The position numbers and the translations under genes were made by a program. The notes under the pieces are model-generated. The model made no database searches, was not told the DNA's origin, and worked only from the letters and a program-made list of their open reading frames with translations. From Parasponia andersonii (lineage: Eukaryota > Streptophyta > Magnoliopsida > Rosales > Cannabaceae): a stretch of 64,000 bases of DNA. Within the stretch, counting starts at the first letter, position 1. Each line of letters starts with the position of its first letter. Shown piece by piece: positions 22,274 to 33,221 of the stretch. The DNA lies in assembly GCA_002914805.1 (NCBI GenBank), contig JXTB01000485.1, forward strand, positions 179,084 to 243,083, read 5' to 3'.

Positions 22274-24965
22274 TCATATATTCAAAAATCATATAACTTT
22301 TTTTAAAACAAAATTATACTATAACCACTATATTTTTTAATATACCTTTATGTGTGTATATATATATAACGAGAGCTCAAAAAAAGCATAAAAGTTTCTC
22401 CTATAAAGAAAGAAACACTAATAGAATTTATTCTTAAAATTCGGGAAATTTACGCCAAAGAAGTCTACTAAATTCTCATGATGAAAAAAAGATCTCGCCC
22501 ATAAATGTTTTCAAAGCTAACTCTCATTGTTATGTCACACATATAAAATTATTTGGATACCATATTCCCTAACAAACCTTAAAATACATTTTCTTTAATA
22601 AACTCCAAACTACTTCTGTCTGATCCTGATCCAGACCTCTGTGGTGCCTCCACTCAACTAGGATCGAAAAATTTCAACTGCGGCCAAACTTATTTTATAG
22701 TTTCTTCTAGTTTTTCCGATTGATTTTCGTTTAGAGTTGTACCACTATTCAACCGTAGTCGAACAATTTGACTGGGTTCGACCCGAGTCTAAAATTTTCA
22801 ATTGGCGTTCGACCGTAGTAGAATATTTTCGAACCTAGTTGAACATGGTCAGTCGCCTTCCTAATGCTGCCTCTATTTCTTTTGACTTTTTCGACTGAAG
22901 TTCGAGTCAGTGGTGAATTTGAAACTCCAAATTTTTTATTAAACATGGCAATAAAAGTCTTAGTTTTGTAAATGGTTTATAGGTTATCCTTTTTTTCACC
23001 ATATATATTAAAAAAGGGGTCAAAATTGATAATATCCTTGAAAATTATAACAAAAATTTGAAGATTTAGAAACTAAACTAAATGTTAAAATCTTCTACAG
23101 TGTGAAAGGAAAGAAGAAAGAACAAATATTTGAGTTCCAATTTATAATTTCTATTCAAATTTTCTAAATTTTGTTAACTAAATTTTTAAATTAACCACAT
23201 CTTAACAAATCTCACCTATTACTCCACATCCTATATTTTAGCTTTTTTATTTCTCAAAATATGTTACTTTCTTCTTATCTTTGAAGGGAGTCGCTTCTTT
23301 GTCCTTTTTCCCCTTCTTCTTTTGGGAGGTAATTTAGCTCACATCTAATTTGTATGATCGGTAACTCCTTATCCTATTTCTCTATAACTGGAAGATTGCA
23401 ATATAAGAAACTTAGAAGGTGACTCTTATATATTTTTTGAGATTTTTTTACTGATTGATATATATATATATATATATATTTGTTTTATGTTATTAGTATT
23501 GCCATATCCCCATTATAGGTGGGAATAAGCTTGACCTAAATCAAAGTTTTTCCGAGGTAAATTTATTCTTAGATTTTCTCGAATTCTTTCTTATTTTTGC
23601 TTTTTTTTTCACTTTAAAACTCTACGTGAATTTCAATTTTCATGACTTTTCTGTTTACAAATGCTTCTTAGATATTATAAAATTATATATATAGACACTA
23701 ATTTAATAGATAATTTTTTTTATCTATACATAGATATCGTTTTATATATATATATATATGAGCACTAATGTAGTAAGTATTTTTTTTTATTTATACGTAT
23801 ACATATGTATCCTTTTTTTTTGCCTATATATATATATAAATAAGATGTGAATAACTTATATATATGTATGTGTGAATATTTGTCTCACATCCCTCATTTG
23901 CTATTGAATAACCATTATATTCATCTCACATCTCCCTCTCAACTTTTGATNCTATTTCGGAGTTTCTCTAGAGTTGGAAAAGCGTAATGCGCCACCCTAG
24001 CTCGTTGAATGCTCTACCTCATGCCATCGACATCGTACACTCTAATAAAATAGATTTTGTAGAAAACCATCTATATTTGATCTTGGTTGGCTTTTCTTCC
24101 CTAGGCACAAGTCATCCTCGTATTTTGCTACATACGTGGGTTCGGTCCTCCAAGGCCCATTAGAGCTCTCTTCAACTTGCTCATGGCTATGGCTAGGTCG
24201 ATCAGTGTCATGTCAGATTAAATAGGAAGAACTAGAATACTGCACCTCCAGAAAGCACCTACACGTAATAACTTAAGCTGATGTTTCCCATCTTCTCGCT
24301 GACCCATCATGCAAAAGGTACGCCATTAGAGTAAATGTGCTTCACTAATAATCAAGTAAAGGCTCTAAAGCTCAGTGACTTCAATTCATTGTTTGCATCA
24401 GATCTCAGATTCTCAATTGTACTCCCTATATTGAGTTTTTTTTTTTTTTTTTCCCCCCTTTCCCTCTTGGTACTTGTATGCTATTTGTTATTAAGGAATA
24501 CTTATGTTAGAGGACAACCATCTAAACCCTAGATCATGCCTTATCAAAACTTGACTAGGCAAAACCCAATAAAAAAAGTTCTAACCAAGTAAAAGACATA
24601 TATATTCGGTAGTAAGAAAGAGTAAACTTCTCTCTATATACAAATGATTCACATGAATTCAGATGAAAAATAAAAAATAAATTACAAGAAAATATTGTAT
24701 CAGAAGATAAAAGTAGCTCCAATTAATCAAGAAGTTGCCCATTTGAATCTTGTGAAATCTGCACAATTTTAGGGGAAAAAAAATTAATTAGAAAATATAT
24801 AATCAAATATAGCTAATTTAAGGGAAAAATTGAACTTGATCAACATAAACATTTCTTTTTTGGAAAAAGCCTAGGGAAAGGCCAAAAAAACTAAAAATAT
24901 AATATTTACTAAGCCACTAGTAAATTTTAGATTGTATTAGTACATTTGTAATATCATATATATAT
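21780..24965. other. Intergenic AT-rich DNA, no gene seen
   Basis: The region holds several TA tracts (about 22250-22272, 23459-23480, 23740-23758) and stretches of TATATATTTAT-type low complexity. Positions 22600-22940 and 23960-24330 are less AT-rich and may be remnants of retroelements, but no protein motif can be read. One undetermined base is at 23951. Confidence 0.45.
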
Positions 24966-24970
24966 ATATA

Positions 24971-25116
24971 GTTGCCAATCTAGTAGGTATTTTTTTTTTA
25001 CCTAATCGTTAGATTATCATCTAATGGTAATCTACTGACTATAATGAAGTAAATGAATAAACGTGCATCATTAATATTATTTCTCTCTCTTATTTTTTAA
25101 TATAAAAAAATATGCA
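24971..25116. mobile_element. Left part of a small inverted-repeat element cut by an assembly gap
   Basis: The left terminus (GTTGCCAATCTAGTAGGT followed by a T run and ACCT) is the inverse of the right terminus of a relative at 59866-60050. The following 110 bases (TTAGATTATCATCTAATGG through CTCTCTCTTATTTTTTAATATAAAAAAAT) match the same relative in direct orientation. The copy runs straight into the N gap at 25117, so its right half is probably missing from the assembly. Confidence 0.6.
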
Positions 25117-25298
25117 NNNNNNNNNNNNNNNNNNNNNNNNNNNNNNNNNNNNNNNNNNNNNNNNNNNNNNNNNNNNNNNNNNNNNNNNNNNNNNNNNNNN
25201 NNNNNNNNNNNNNNNNNNNNNNNNNNNNNNNNNNNNNNNNNNNNNNNNNNNNNNNNNNNNNNNNNNNNNNNNNNNNNNNNNNNNNNNNNNNNNNNNNN
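25117..25298. other. Assembly gap (182 N)
   Basis: A run of undetermined bases. The size may be an estimate. The left flank lies inside a small transposon (see 24971-25116). Confidence 0.99.
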
Positions 25299-25673
25299 GT
25301 AGAGTATTAAAATTTTCTCATATTTTGGAATTGATAAATTTTGGTAAGGCTTTGTTACGTTTTCATACCATTTAATTCTTATTTAGCGTGCATTACTAGT
25401 TTTAGACTACCAAATATCCCTCCATGCACATTAATGGACCAAAAAAATTTATTTTATTTTTTATAAGAAACAAAACTCTGATTATAGTTATATTAAATAA
25501 CAAATAATACATATATGTTATTCACATATATAACGAAATTTTGTTCATATGGATGGCTTGAGTTTCAAGAAAATGAAAAAATCAAAATCAAAATCAAAAT
25601 CAAAATCAAAATCAAAAGTGATATTAAATAACAGTTAGCTATATTGTTATAGTAGTGTACCTCTACCAAAATC
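25299..25673. other. Intergenic between the gap and the tRNA gene
   Basis: AT-rich sequence with a hexamer microsatellite (25578-25617). No gene is seen. Confidence 0.6.
25578..25617. repeat. (AAAATC)6 hexanucleotide repeat
   Basis: Six exact AAAATC units plus a partial seventh lie about 55 bases upstream of the tRNA-Ser gene. Confidence 0.95.
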
Positions 25674-25755
25674 GTCGCTTTGGCCGAGTGGTTAAGGCGT
25701 GTGCCTGCTAAGTACATGGGGTTTCCCCGCGAGAGTTCGAATCTCTCAGGCGACG
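25674..25755 (+). tRNA. tRNA-Ser, anticodon GCU
   Basis: The 82-base sequence folds as a class II tRNA. The acceptor arm GTCGCTT pairs with AGGCGAC (one G-T pair), with discriminator G at 25755. The D arm is GGCCGAGTGGTTAAGGC, which also holds the A box. The anticodon stem is TGTGC/GTACA with loop CTGCTAA, giving anticodon GCT at 25707-25709, which reads AGC and AGU codons. The long variable arm ATGGGGTTTCCCC... is the feature that marks serine tRNAs. The T arm GAGAGTTCGAATCTCTC contains the B box. There is no intron. A T-rich stretch (TTTTCTTTTTT) about 5 bases downstream serves as the RNA polymerase III terminator. CCA is not encoded, as usual for nuclear genes. Confidence 0.95.
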
Positions 25756-27339
25756 TAATTTTCTTTTTTCCCCCTTAAAAATTCCTATAATTTATTTCAT
25801 AATAAATATTTTTTAAAAAGAAAGTCCAAAAGGTTTGAAAGACCAATCCAGTTTACGTGGAGTGGAATAGTCGACCTCCACGGTAACGGGCAACTTGGTC
25901 AGTCACCGCCGCAGCCGTTGAATTTTTGACAAATAACATAGGGACACGTGTAGAAATTTACGGATCATTTAAGAGGTTTCCCAACAAGGCCAAGTTGTTT
26001 AAAATGCCAGTAGGAATCATTAAAGTGGAAAATACCATTTGGCCTCAGCGAACAGCCAATTTGAAATTGATTTCTTAATTTAATGCAACCTTTATACTAG
26101 TTCAACACGTTGATCTCTTCACAGATTAAATAAACCATTTGAAAAAATGCAATGGGAATTCTCTGGAGTCCTCTCCACCGTAGCATTTTGTGTCCATTCC
26201 TCCCGTTATTATGATTTTTTTGTTTAAAATTCCTTTTTATATGTGATTTTGGATGACTTTGATTTGGAGTTGTAGTTGAAACTTGAAACCTTTTTTTTTT
26301 TTCTTTTTTCAGTGTGAGGAAATTTTAAGCTGAATGACTCCAAGTTATGCATTCATTTTATACCTTTGAAGGGTTTTTTTTTTTTAAAAAGAAATTTTTC
26401 GTCATCATTTTCTCACATATTTGTGATAAACTTTACAAATAATAACAGCAACTCATTTTCTTTTCTTTTTTTCTTTTCTCATCTCCTCAGTATTGGAATT
26501 ATGAATTATGAATTATGAGTATGAAAAGCCAACTTTTCTTTTTATAAAATACCACGACGTAAAGTCTTCGACGCTGCCAATAAGAATATGAAAATGTGAC
26601 TTTATTTACTTTTTGATTTAAAAAAGAAAGTGTAAAAGAAAAAATAAACGAAAAATGGAGACAGAAATTCATAATTCTGCTATTCAACATGAGAAGTATA
26701 TTATCTTCATGAAAACATTATATATACATACATATATTTATATATACACACATTTATATTGGACTCAACATGAAAACTTTATATTGGTAAAATGATATTG
26801 GCTTTGCAAAAAAGGCTAAAAACAAAGAAAAAGGAAAAAAAAAAAAAAAAAACACAACAAAGAATGAGGAACTAGGAAGGAACAAAAAACCATTATACCA
26901 TTTGAACTATTAATATCATAATGACAAAATCAAAGAATACATAAAAAGCAAATGATAAATTAAATTTACCACCGCCGACAATTTTTTTTATTTAATAATT
27001 GTTAGGCTGTCATCAAGTTGTTATCATTCTGTCCGTGAATTAAATGCAAGAAAGGTAAATTTTTTATTTTCCTAGGCTACATTAATTTTTCTTATTAAAA
27101 AAAATTCAGAGTCACCCCATAAATTCGTAATGAGTAATTAAAACCTAAAAATGGGACTTCAAGAACTCACGAAGTCAAACTCAAATTAACACATGATCAC
27201 ATGATTGGCTTCACAGATGAACACACCTCAACCAACATTGTTGGATCGTTTTTCAGAGGATTTGGCGTGTGGCGGTCAGCTCATGCTTAGGCTACCGTTA
27301 GCGACTTCAAAAAGTCAAGCTAATTAAGCTGATCTCCTG
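25756..27339. other. Intergenic; no gene seen
   Basis: Positions 25850-26000 are less AT-rich and contain a G-box (ACACGTGT, 25944-25951), but no coding frame follows. From 26100 to 27230 the sequence is AT-rich with oligo-A/T runs. From 27230 on it belongs to the upstream region of the carrier gene. Confidence 0.5.
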
Positions 27340-27347
27340 TGACGTCA
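27340..27347 (+). promoter_or_regulatory. TGACGTCA palindrome (bZIP-type site) upstream of the carrier gene
   Basis: A perfect 8-bp TGACGTCA lies 168 bases before the TATA box. Such sites bind plant bZIP factors of the TGA and C groups. A TTGACT (W-box core, WRKY type) lies close by at 27381-27386. Plant dicarboxylate-carrier genes are known to be stress-induced, with which this pair of sites would agree; the functional link is inferred. Confidence 0.45.
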
Positions 27348-27507
27348 TTAAAAAAGAACCCCAAAAAAAAAAAAAATGAATTGACTAAATTGAAGTGGGA
27401 TCCACAAAGCGCCAGAGAATAGGAGAAATTTTATTCTAGTAGTCGCGTAAGGACCCTCAAGCCCAGCCCCACAGTTTCGACCTCCTTTCCTTGCGTTATT
27501 GCCTTTC

Positions 27508-27514
27508 TATAAAT
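27508..27514 (+). promoter_or_regulatory. TATA box of the dicarboxylate carrier gene
   Basis: TATAAAT in a C/T-rich setting (CTTTCTATAAATTC). Transcription would begin about 27540, giving a leader of about 300 bases that includes a short upstream ORF. Confidence 0.6.
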
Positions 27515-27608
27515 TCTATTCCCTCAGATCTTCGAACCATTATACCATTCATTCATTTTCCTTTCTTTTCTTTTCTTTTCCTTTCTCCCAAACAATCTCT
27601 TATTGCAT

Positions 27609-27713
27609 ATGTCTCAAAGGCCTAACGTTCCTCACTCTTCCTCCATAGCCTTCGGCCTCCATTCTCATCTTCTGGTCTCCAGTGAGATGAACCCCAGCTC
27701 CAACTGGTGTTAA
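27609..27713 (+). CDS. Upstream ORF (34 codons) in the carrier 5' leader
   Basis: An ATG at 27609 opens a 34-codon frame (begins MSQRPNVPHS, ends SSNWC) that closes with TAA 130 bases before the main ATG. It lies downstream of the TATA box, so it should be on the mRNA unless a leader intron removes it. Upstream ORFs of this size usually lower translation of the main frame and can make it conditional. Whether its peptide is conserved is unknown. Confidence 0.4.
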   Translation: MSQRPNVPHSSSIAFGLHSHLLVSSEMNPSSNWC

Positions 27714-27843
27714 AAATATAGTTCTCCCGGACAATTTTGTCATATAACTAACCCCCATTTTTGGTATTCATTACCTTAAACTCAAAAGGCTTTTTCTTTT
27801 TCTTTGTTTGTTTCGCGAGAAATCTAAAAAGAAAATCTGAGAA

Positions 27844-28815
27844 ATGGGTGTCAAAGGTTTCGTCGAAGGAGGCATAGCTTCAATCGTAGCCGGGTGTTCA
27901 ACCCACCCATTCGACCTCATCAAGGTCCGTATGCAGCTCCAGGGCGAAACCCACGCCCCGAACCCGAACCCGGCTGTCCAAACCCTCCGACCGGCTCTCG
28001 CCTTCCACCCGACATCCGCCGCCGTCGGACCCGTCCACGTCCCACCGCCACCGGCGGCGCGTGTCGGGCCAATCGCCGTGGGCGTCCGCATTGTGCAGCA
28101 GGAAGGGGTCGCCGCCCTATTCTCCGGCGTCTCCGCCACCGTCCTGCGGCAGACCCTGTACTCTACCACCCGGATGGGGCTGTACGATATCATGAAGCAG
28201 AAGTGGACCGACCCGGCCTCTGGGAACATGCCCCTGACCCGGAAGATCACGGCGGGTCTGATCGCCGGCGCGATCGGCGCCGCCGTGGGGAACCCGGCCG
28301 ACGTGGCGATGGTCCGCATGCAGGCCGACGGCCGGCTCCCGGCGGCCCAGCGCCGGAACTACACGAGCGTGGTAGACGCCATCGCCCGGATGGCGCGCCA
28401 GGAAGGGATCCGGAGCTTGTGGCGCGGGTCGTCGATGACGATCAACCGAGCCATGCTGGTTACGGCGTCGCAGCTGGCCTCGTACGACCAGATCAAGGAG
28501 ACGATCCTGGAGCGAGGGGTGATGAAGGACGGGCTCGGGACCCACATCACCGCGAGCTTCGCGGCGGGGTTCGTGGCGGCAGTTGCGTCGAACCCGGTGG
28601 ACGTCATCAAGACCCGGGTGATGAACATGAAGGTGGAGCCTGGGGCGGCGCCGCCGTACACGGGGGCTCTTGACTGTGCCCTCAAGACGGTTCGTTCCGA
28701 GGGCCCATTTGCTCTGTACAAAGGGTTCATCCCCACGATCTCGAGGCAAGGGCCTTTCACGGTGGTGCTGTTCGTGACGCTGGAGCAGGTTCGAAAGTTG
28801 CTCAAGGATTTCTGA
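27844..28815 (+). CDS. DIC: Mitochondrial dicarboxylate carrier (UCP4/5-type)
   Basis: A single uninterrupted frame of 323 aa encodes an inner-membrane solute carrier that exchanges malate, oxaloacetate, succinate, phosphate and sulfate across the mitochondrial inner membrane. Three mitochondrial-carrier repeats are visible by their signatures: HPFDLIKVRMQ (Pro22), NPADVAMVRMQ (Pro151) and NPVDVIKTRVMN (Pro251), each followed by its acidic/aromatic G-rich block (GVAALFSGVSATVLRQ, GIRSLWRGSS, GPFALYKGFIPT). The long hydrophilic insert after repeat-1 helix 1 (about residues 33-76, Pro-rich) is characteristic of plant DIC proteins, once called UCP4-6, rather than true uncoupling proteins. The lack of introns fits this subfamily. 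The frame is strikingly GC-rich compared with its surroundings. The start is MGVKGFVEGGIASI, the family's standard N-terminus. By gene order it would be closest to Arabidopsis DIC2. Confidence 0.95.
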   Translation: MGVKGFVEGGIASIVAGCSTHPFDLIKVRMQLQGETHAPNPNPAVQTLRPALAFHPTSAAVGPVHVPPPPAARVGPIAVGVRIVQQEGVAALFSGVSATVLRQTLYSTTRMGLYDIMKQKWTDPASGNMPLTRKITAGLIAGAIGAAVGNPADVAMVRMQADGRLPAAQRRNYTSVVDAIARMARQEGIRSLWRGSSMTINRAMLVTASQLASYDQIKETILERGVMKDGLGTHITASFAAGFVAAVASNPVDVIKTRVMNMKVEPGAAPPYTGALDCALKTVRSEGPFALYKGFIPTISRQGPFTVVLFVTLEQVRKLLKDF

Positions 28816-31800
28816 TTATGATTATGATGATGACGATTAAGAGTATTAAAATATTGTTTAAGTATTATTATTATTATTGTTATCAATATTAGCTCATTCC
28901 TGGAGTCTTGGGAATGGAATTTAGGAGTAATAATTTAGGGGGGGAAAAAAGAATTAAGATGCGGGAAACGTGGTGTTATCACTTTGGATCTTATTTCGTC
29001 TCCTTGTGTCTTTAAATTTTAAATTTCTTTGTAATGTGTTGTATAAGATATAATTATTTTGCTGCAAAATCTTCTTCTTTGTTGTATTATGTCTTTTTGG
29101 TTTGAGATGAGGTCGAGTCTTATAGGTATATAATCAAGAACATGAAATTGATCTAGAATGTAGAACTGGCAATTTGATCATGAAATGTGTTTACTGGGGA
29201 AGGTTTTATTTGGGTTCTAGTTCTTAATTTATGCTTTGAATGTCTTGTTTTTGGTGGCATGAGATCAAGACTGGGGTTCCCGAGTCCAGACCTCAAGGAA
29301 ATTTGTCAAAAGAAGAGTCGAAATAACGGCATAAAATAACAGACCTCAACATTGGTCCCTTAAAAAACGCAACCTAAAAAGAGAGACAAGCAACTTTGTC
29401 AAAATTTTCAATCTTTATGTGTTCATGTCATGCGTGTGGACACATTAATGAAGGGAAAGCTAGATTCATCAAACATTTGTAATTTTGGTTTAAAGATTGG
29501 ATTTTAGTTACGATTGTAGAATATTGGATATAGTATGAAATAGTAAAAGTCGTTCCGTGGGAGAAGAGTGTTCGTCTGTGTCCTAAGACTTTTAAACCAA
29601 CAAGATATTTGTTAAGGATTCAATAACGTTACAAGTAGTAAATCATCATATTTTGTTGTGAGTTCTACATTAGGGCCGTTTACTGGTGTGAATTTCACGT
29701 GGCGCCATATGCCAGTGAATTTTGTGAATGTTATAGTCTCACACTTTCTGTTGATTAAACATCTCCTTTAATTTAACAACTACTTCTACGGTAAGGATTC
29801 AATTCGAATTATTTAAAGTTTGTTAGTCAAGTTTTTTCAACTTAGGCCAAAAACCACGTAGGCAAGCTAGCAGTTGATATCCATGGGTTAACAAGGAGAT
29901 GTCAAATGTGAAAAGATAAGATCGTTCGTGCTTGGTGCACGGTTTACCAAGACATTGTATCGTAATTATGTAACCTAATTCATAGGAACATGTACATTCT
30001 GTGTTGTGTCAGGCACACAGTGAATCCAAATCACAATTAATTATCAATTTTTAGTTACCAATTAATATATATTACTATAAAAGAACAATTCTGTTAATAT
30101 TAATTTAAGTACGAGACTTAAAAAATTAATTTCATTTAGTCGTTACTATGATCTAGTAATAATTATTGGGACAGTTGCTTATCATGTTGTTAATTTTTTA
30201 AAAAAATTATTTAATATTTTAAGTGAAAACAAAAAAAAATTTTATAAGTATCTAGTATGTGTTTGTGGCGTACTGGTGCACAAAATCATGTTGTGCCATA
30301 TTTGCCTATAATGCATAAAAACATGAATTTAGCATGACCTAGTACTTATGTCGTGTTCGTCACAGAATTTTTTCACACTATATCGTATAATGGGTGGTTT
30401 GACCCTTCCGTGCTATGTCCTATTTGAATTTTTCCACATTATATGTTATAATGAGATTGGTGGTTTGACCCATTTGATATCTCTAGCTATGCAACAGAAG
30501 TTTTGGACGAAATAAAGGAACGTCAAGATTAAATAGATTTTAAAAAAAATAAGGAAAAAAAAAATTCTTCTCATTGTATGCGTATAAAGATTGGATGCCT
30601 TTTTTTTCTTTCTTTTGTTGGACTATGAAAGGTGAAAGGCATCAGCGACACATCAGAAAAAACAAAAAAACAAACGCAAATCGGGGAGCTTGGAAGTGTA
30701 TTTCTGAGATGTTTTATTTTTTAACTAATATATTTCCTCAATTTTTTTAATACTATTTCCACTTAAGTATTGTATTTATTATTTGAGAAACATGAATCAA
30801 TAGCATATTTTTCTTACCAAATGAACTCTTTAATGCCATCTTTTTTTTCTCCGAATAATCACGCTGATGCAAATAATTGACACTTTTTTAATAAAATATA
30901 ATAAATAGGTTTTAATAATGCATCATCTATTAGAAACTTTCATAGTAAGACCAATAGGTCAAAAGCAAAGTCCATGTACAAAAAGAGGAGACTAGTCCCA
31001 AGGGAGGCCCAAATGGAATTGCACACAGGAATCGGAAAAAATTCTTCCACCGATATATGAGGCTGTTATTAGTGGCACATATTTACTTTAGTCTTTATGG
31101 GACTATACATGTATATATGAATGGCCTGTTGATCAGCACATATTCCAGTTTGTTATGTGCTTTACAAAAACATCTTTTAGTTTTAGGTTCTCTCAGTAAT
31201 TTAATTTTTTTCAAAAGAAAAAAAAAAAAAAAAAAGGAAACTTATACGAGGTAATCATTACCTAAACTACCAAAATGGCTAAAAAAATAAACCAAACGGA
31301 AGCAAACAATAATATTATTTGGAATATAACTGGGGGGAGATCTGGCACATGGAGCACATGGTCATGCCCCTAACACAATATGTTAGGAAGCAGAGCTCTT
31401 TTTTGTTTTTTATTTTTTATTTTTTTACGATGAACAGAAAACTTTTGCATGTGGGGCCCTTAAGCCACTTTTTCTCATTTGTTCGTATTATTTTATTTAC
31501 TGTTTCAGAAGGACACTAGGATTCGTTGAAAGCTTGAAGCCTAGGGGCCCCACAAAGGCCCACCTAGGAAGCTGAAGCCGCCTGAGCCGAAGGCATAATA
31601 ATACCTTTCTTTACTGTCTGAATTTAATAGTCAATTACTCATTGCGTTGTTGATTAAATTATGGAGCTAAGATCAATTACGAAGGAGATAATTTCTCCTA
31701 CAACGCCTCCTTGATTTTGGGTGATGAGATTGAAATATAGCCGTACACGTGGATAATGGATGTTGACTAGGATCCAACTGCATATTCACTGCACTTGGAT

Positions 31801-33221
31801 ATTTTTCTTTGGAGAATGATGTGGCATATTTGATGTGTGTTCCCGATATGTAATTGAATGATAGTGGACATTTAATAAAGACGATGGGACTAATTAGTAT
31901 CTTTTTTCATGTTACTCATGTCGTTATTATTGTTATTATTTTTAACTTTTTGGGTGAAAAATGCCATAGCTTGAACTGTGTCACATCTCTATAGTACTAG
32001 TGGAGCCTAACAATTTCTGGTTGGGATTTAGATGGAAGTTCATGGAAAGCTACTGTGTTCTAAGTATAGACATATTAACATATATGACATTTAAGCAGGC
32101 AGTTCACTTCAGCCATAACCTAACTGGCTAACTCCAAATTCGAACAAAATATTTTAATGTTAATACTTCAGGAATTATTGATCCCAGATTTACAAATGTA
32201 GATTATATAACTTTTTTTTTTATAATAAAAAGACGGATAAAATTCAAGGTCATTTCTCAAAATCACTTCTATTCCAAAATCAACGTGAGACTCATCTTCC
32301 CTTAGGAAGAGAAGACCTTAGAATTTCCACCTAGACCACCCACAATTGTAGATTATATACCTATTAACTTATATTGGCCACAAGGTTGGTGGGAGGAGCC
32401 TCAAAGGCACCAAATATAATAGTTATTAGTGGTAAAGGTAACCGTCGAGAATTACTGCAACGTGGCAATAGTTCTGCTGCTTTGTGTGGTCCATAGTGAA
32501 ATATAAAGTATCAACCCACACGAAAATTATATTGAACTGTATACTTTATTTCCTTTCTTAACAGATTGAGACGTAATACATAGTCATAAAGATTCAGTAT
32601 AAATAATAAAAATGTACAGAATACTAACACCAATAACAAATTCTAATCATTAAAAGGTGTTTGATAGAAATGAGGATGATGTATGAAAAAAGTAACCAAA
32701 ATGATATATAATTATATAAAATGTACATGTGACATCCTCAAATCATTTGAATCTAAGTATCTACCATGAAACCATATATGCCGACCCAAAATTCTGACCT
32801 TAAAATACTGTACATTTTCCTCACTAGGAAATTAGAATAGGGGAAAAATGAAAAAATAATAAGTGAACATAAATACAGTCACCACGGAGGCCGTGATGAC
32901 AACCTAGAGAACTCCCAAAAAGACTCAGAATTGACTCCAGTTGTCAATATATTTTTTTTTAAAGAATTTTTTGGGTTAAAAAAATAGAGTCTAGGGTGGG
33001 CTGGTGGCCTTGGATTTTTCCAGGCTACCAAACTATAATAGGGACTCGAACCTTAAGTCTCTTCTGAAAAAAGAGAGTGAGAGTGAAGGGAGTGAAGGCA
33101 ACCAGTCTTACCACCAGTTGAAGTTGTCAGTAGTCTGACTTGTAACTTGGTTTTCTTCATCTCTAATTCGGCTTTAGAACGAAGAAGAACATGGTTATAA
33201 TAGTTAGATTTTGACCGACTT
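28816..33221. other. Intergenic; no gene seen
   Basis: The first 280 bases are the 3' flank of the carrier gene. Positions 29894-30485 look like a decayed hAT-type element (listed separately). From 30.5 to 33.1 kb the sequence is AT-rich with scattered less AT-rich blocks (31320-31600, 32880-33120) that give no readable protein or RNA. Confidence 0.5.
29894..30485. mobile_element. Possible decayed hAT-type element
   Basis: The left end AGGAGATGTCAAATGTG and the reverse complement of the right end TAGAGATATCAAATGGG are similar to each other and to the GTGTCAAATGGG termini of the elements at 55-61 kb. The right part repeats GGTTTGACCC twice. The flanking octamers (GGTTAACA, GCTATGCA) match at only 4 of 8 positions, so the call rests on the termini alone. 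Confidence 0.35.

Noticed and set aside
25112-25375. Open frame spanning the N gap
   Set aside because: It consists mainly of undetermined residues and has no evidence of coding on either side.
27894-28749. Long alternative frames on both strands over the carrier gene
   Set aside because: GC-rich coding sequence leaves shadow frames open; only the +27844 frame shows the three carrier signatures.
31320-31600. Less AT-rich block considered as a microRNA precursor
   Set aside because: No long imperfect stem and no match to a plant microRNA sequence that I recognise.
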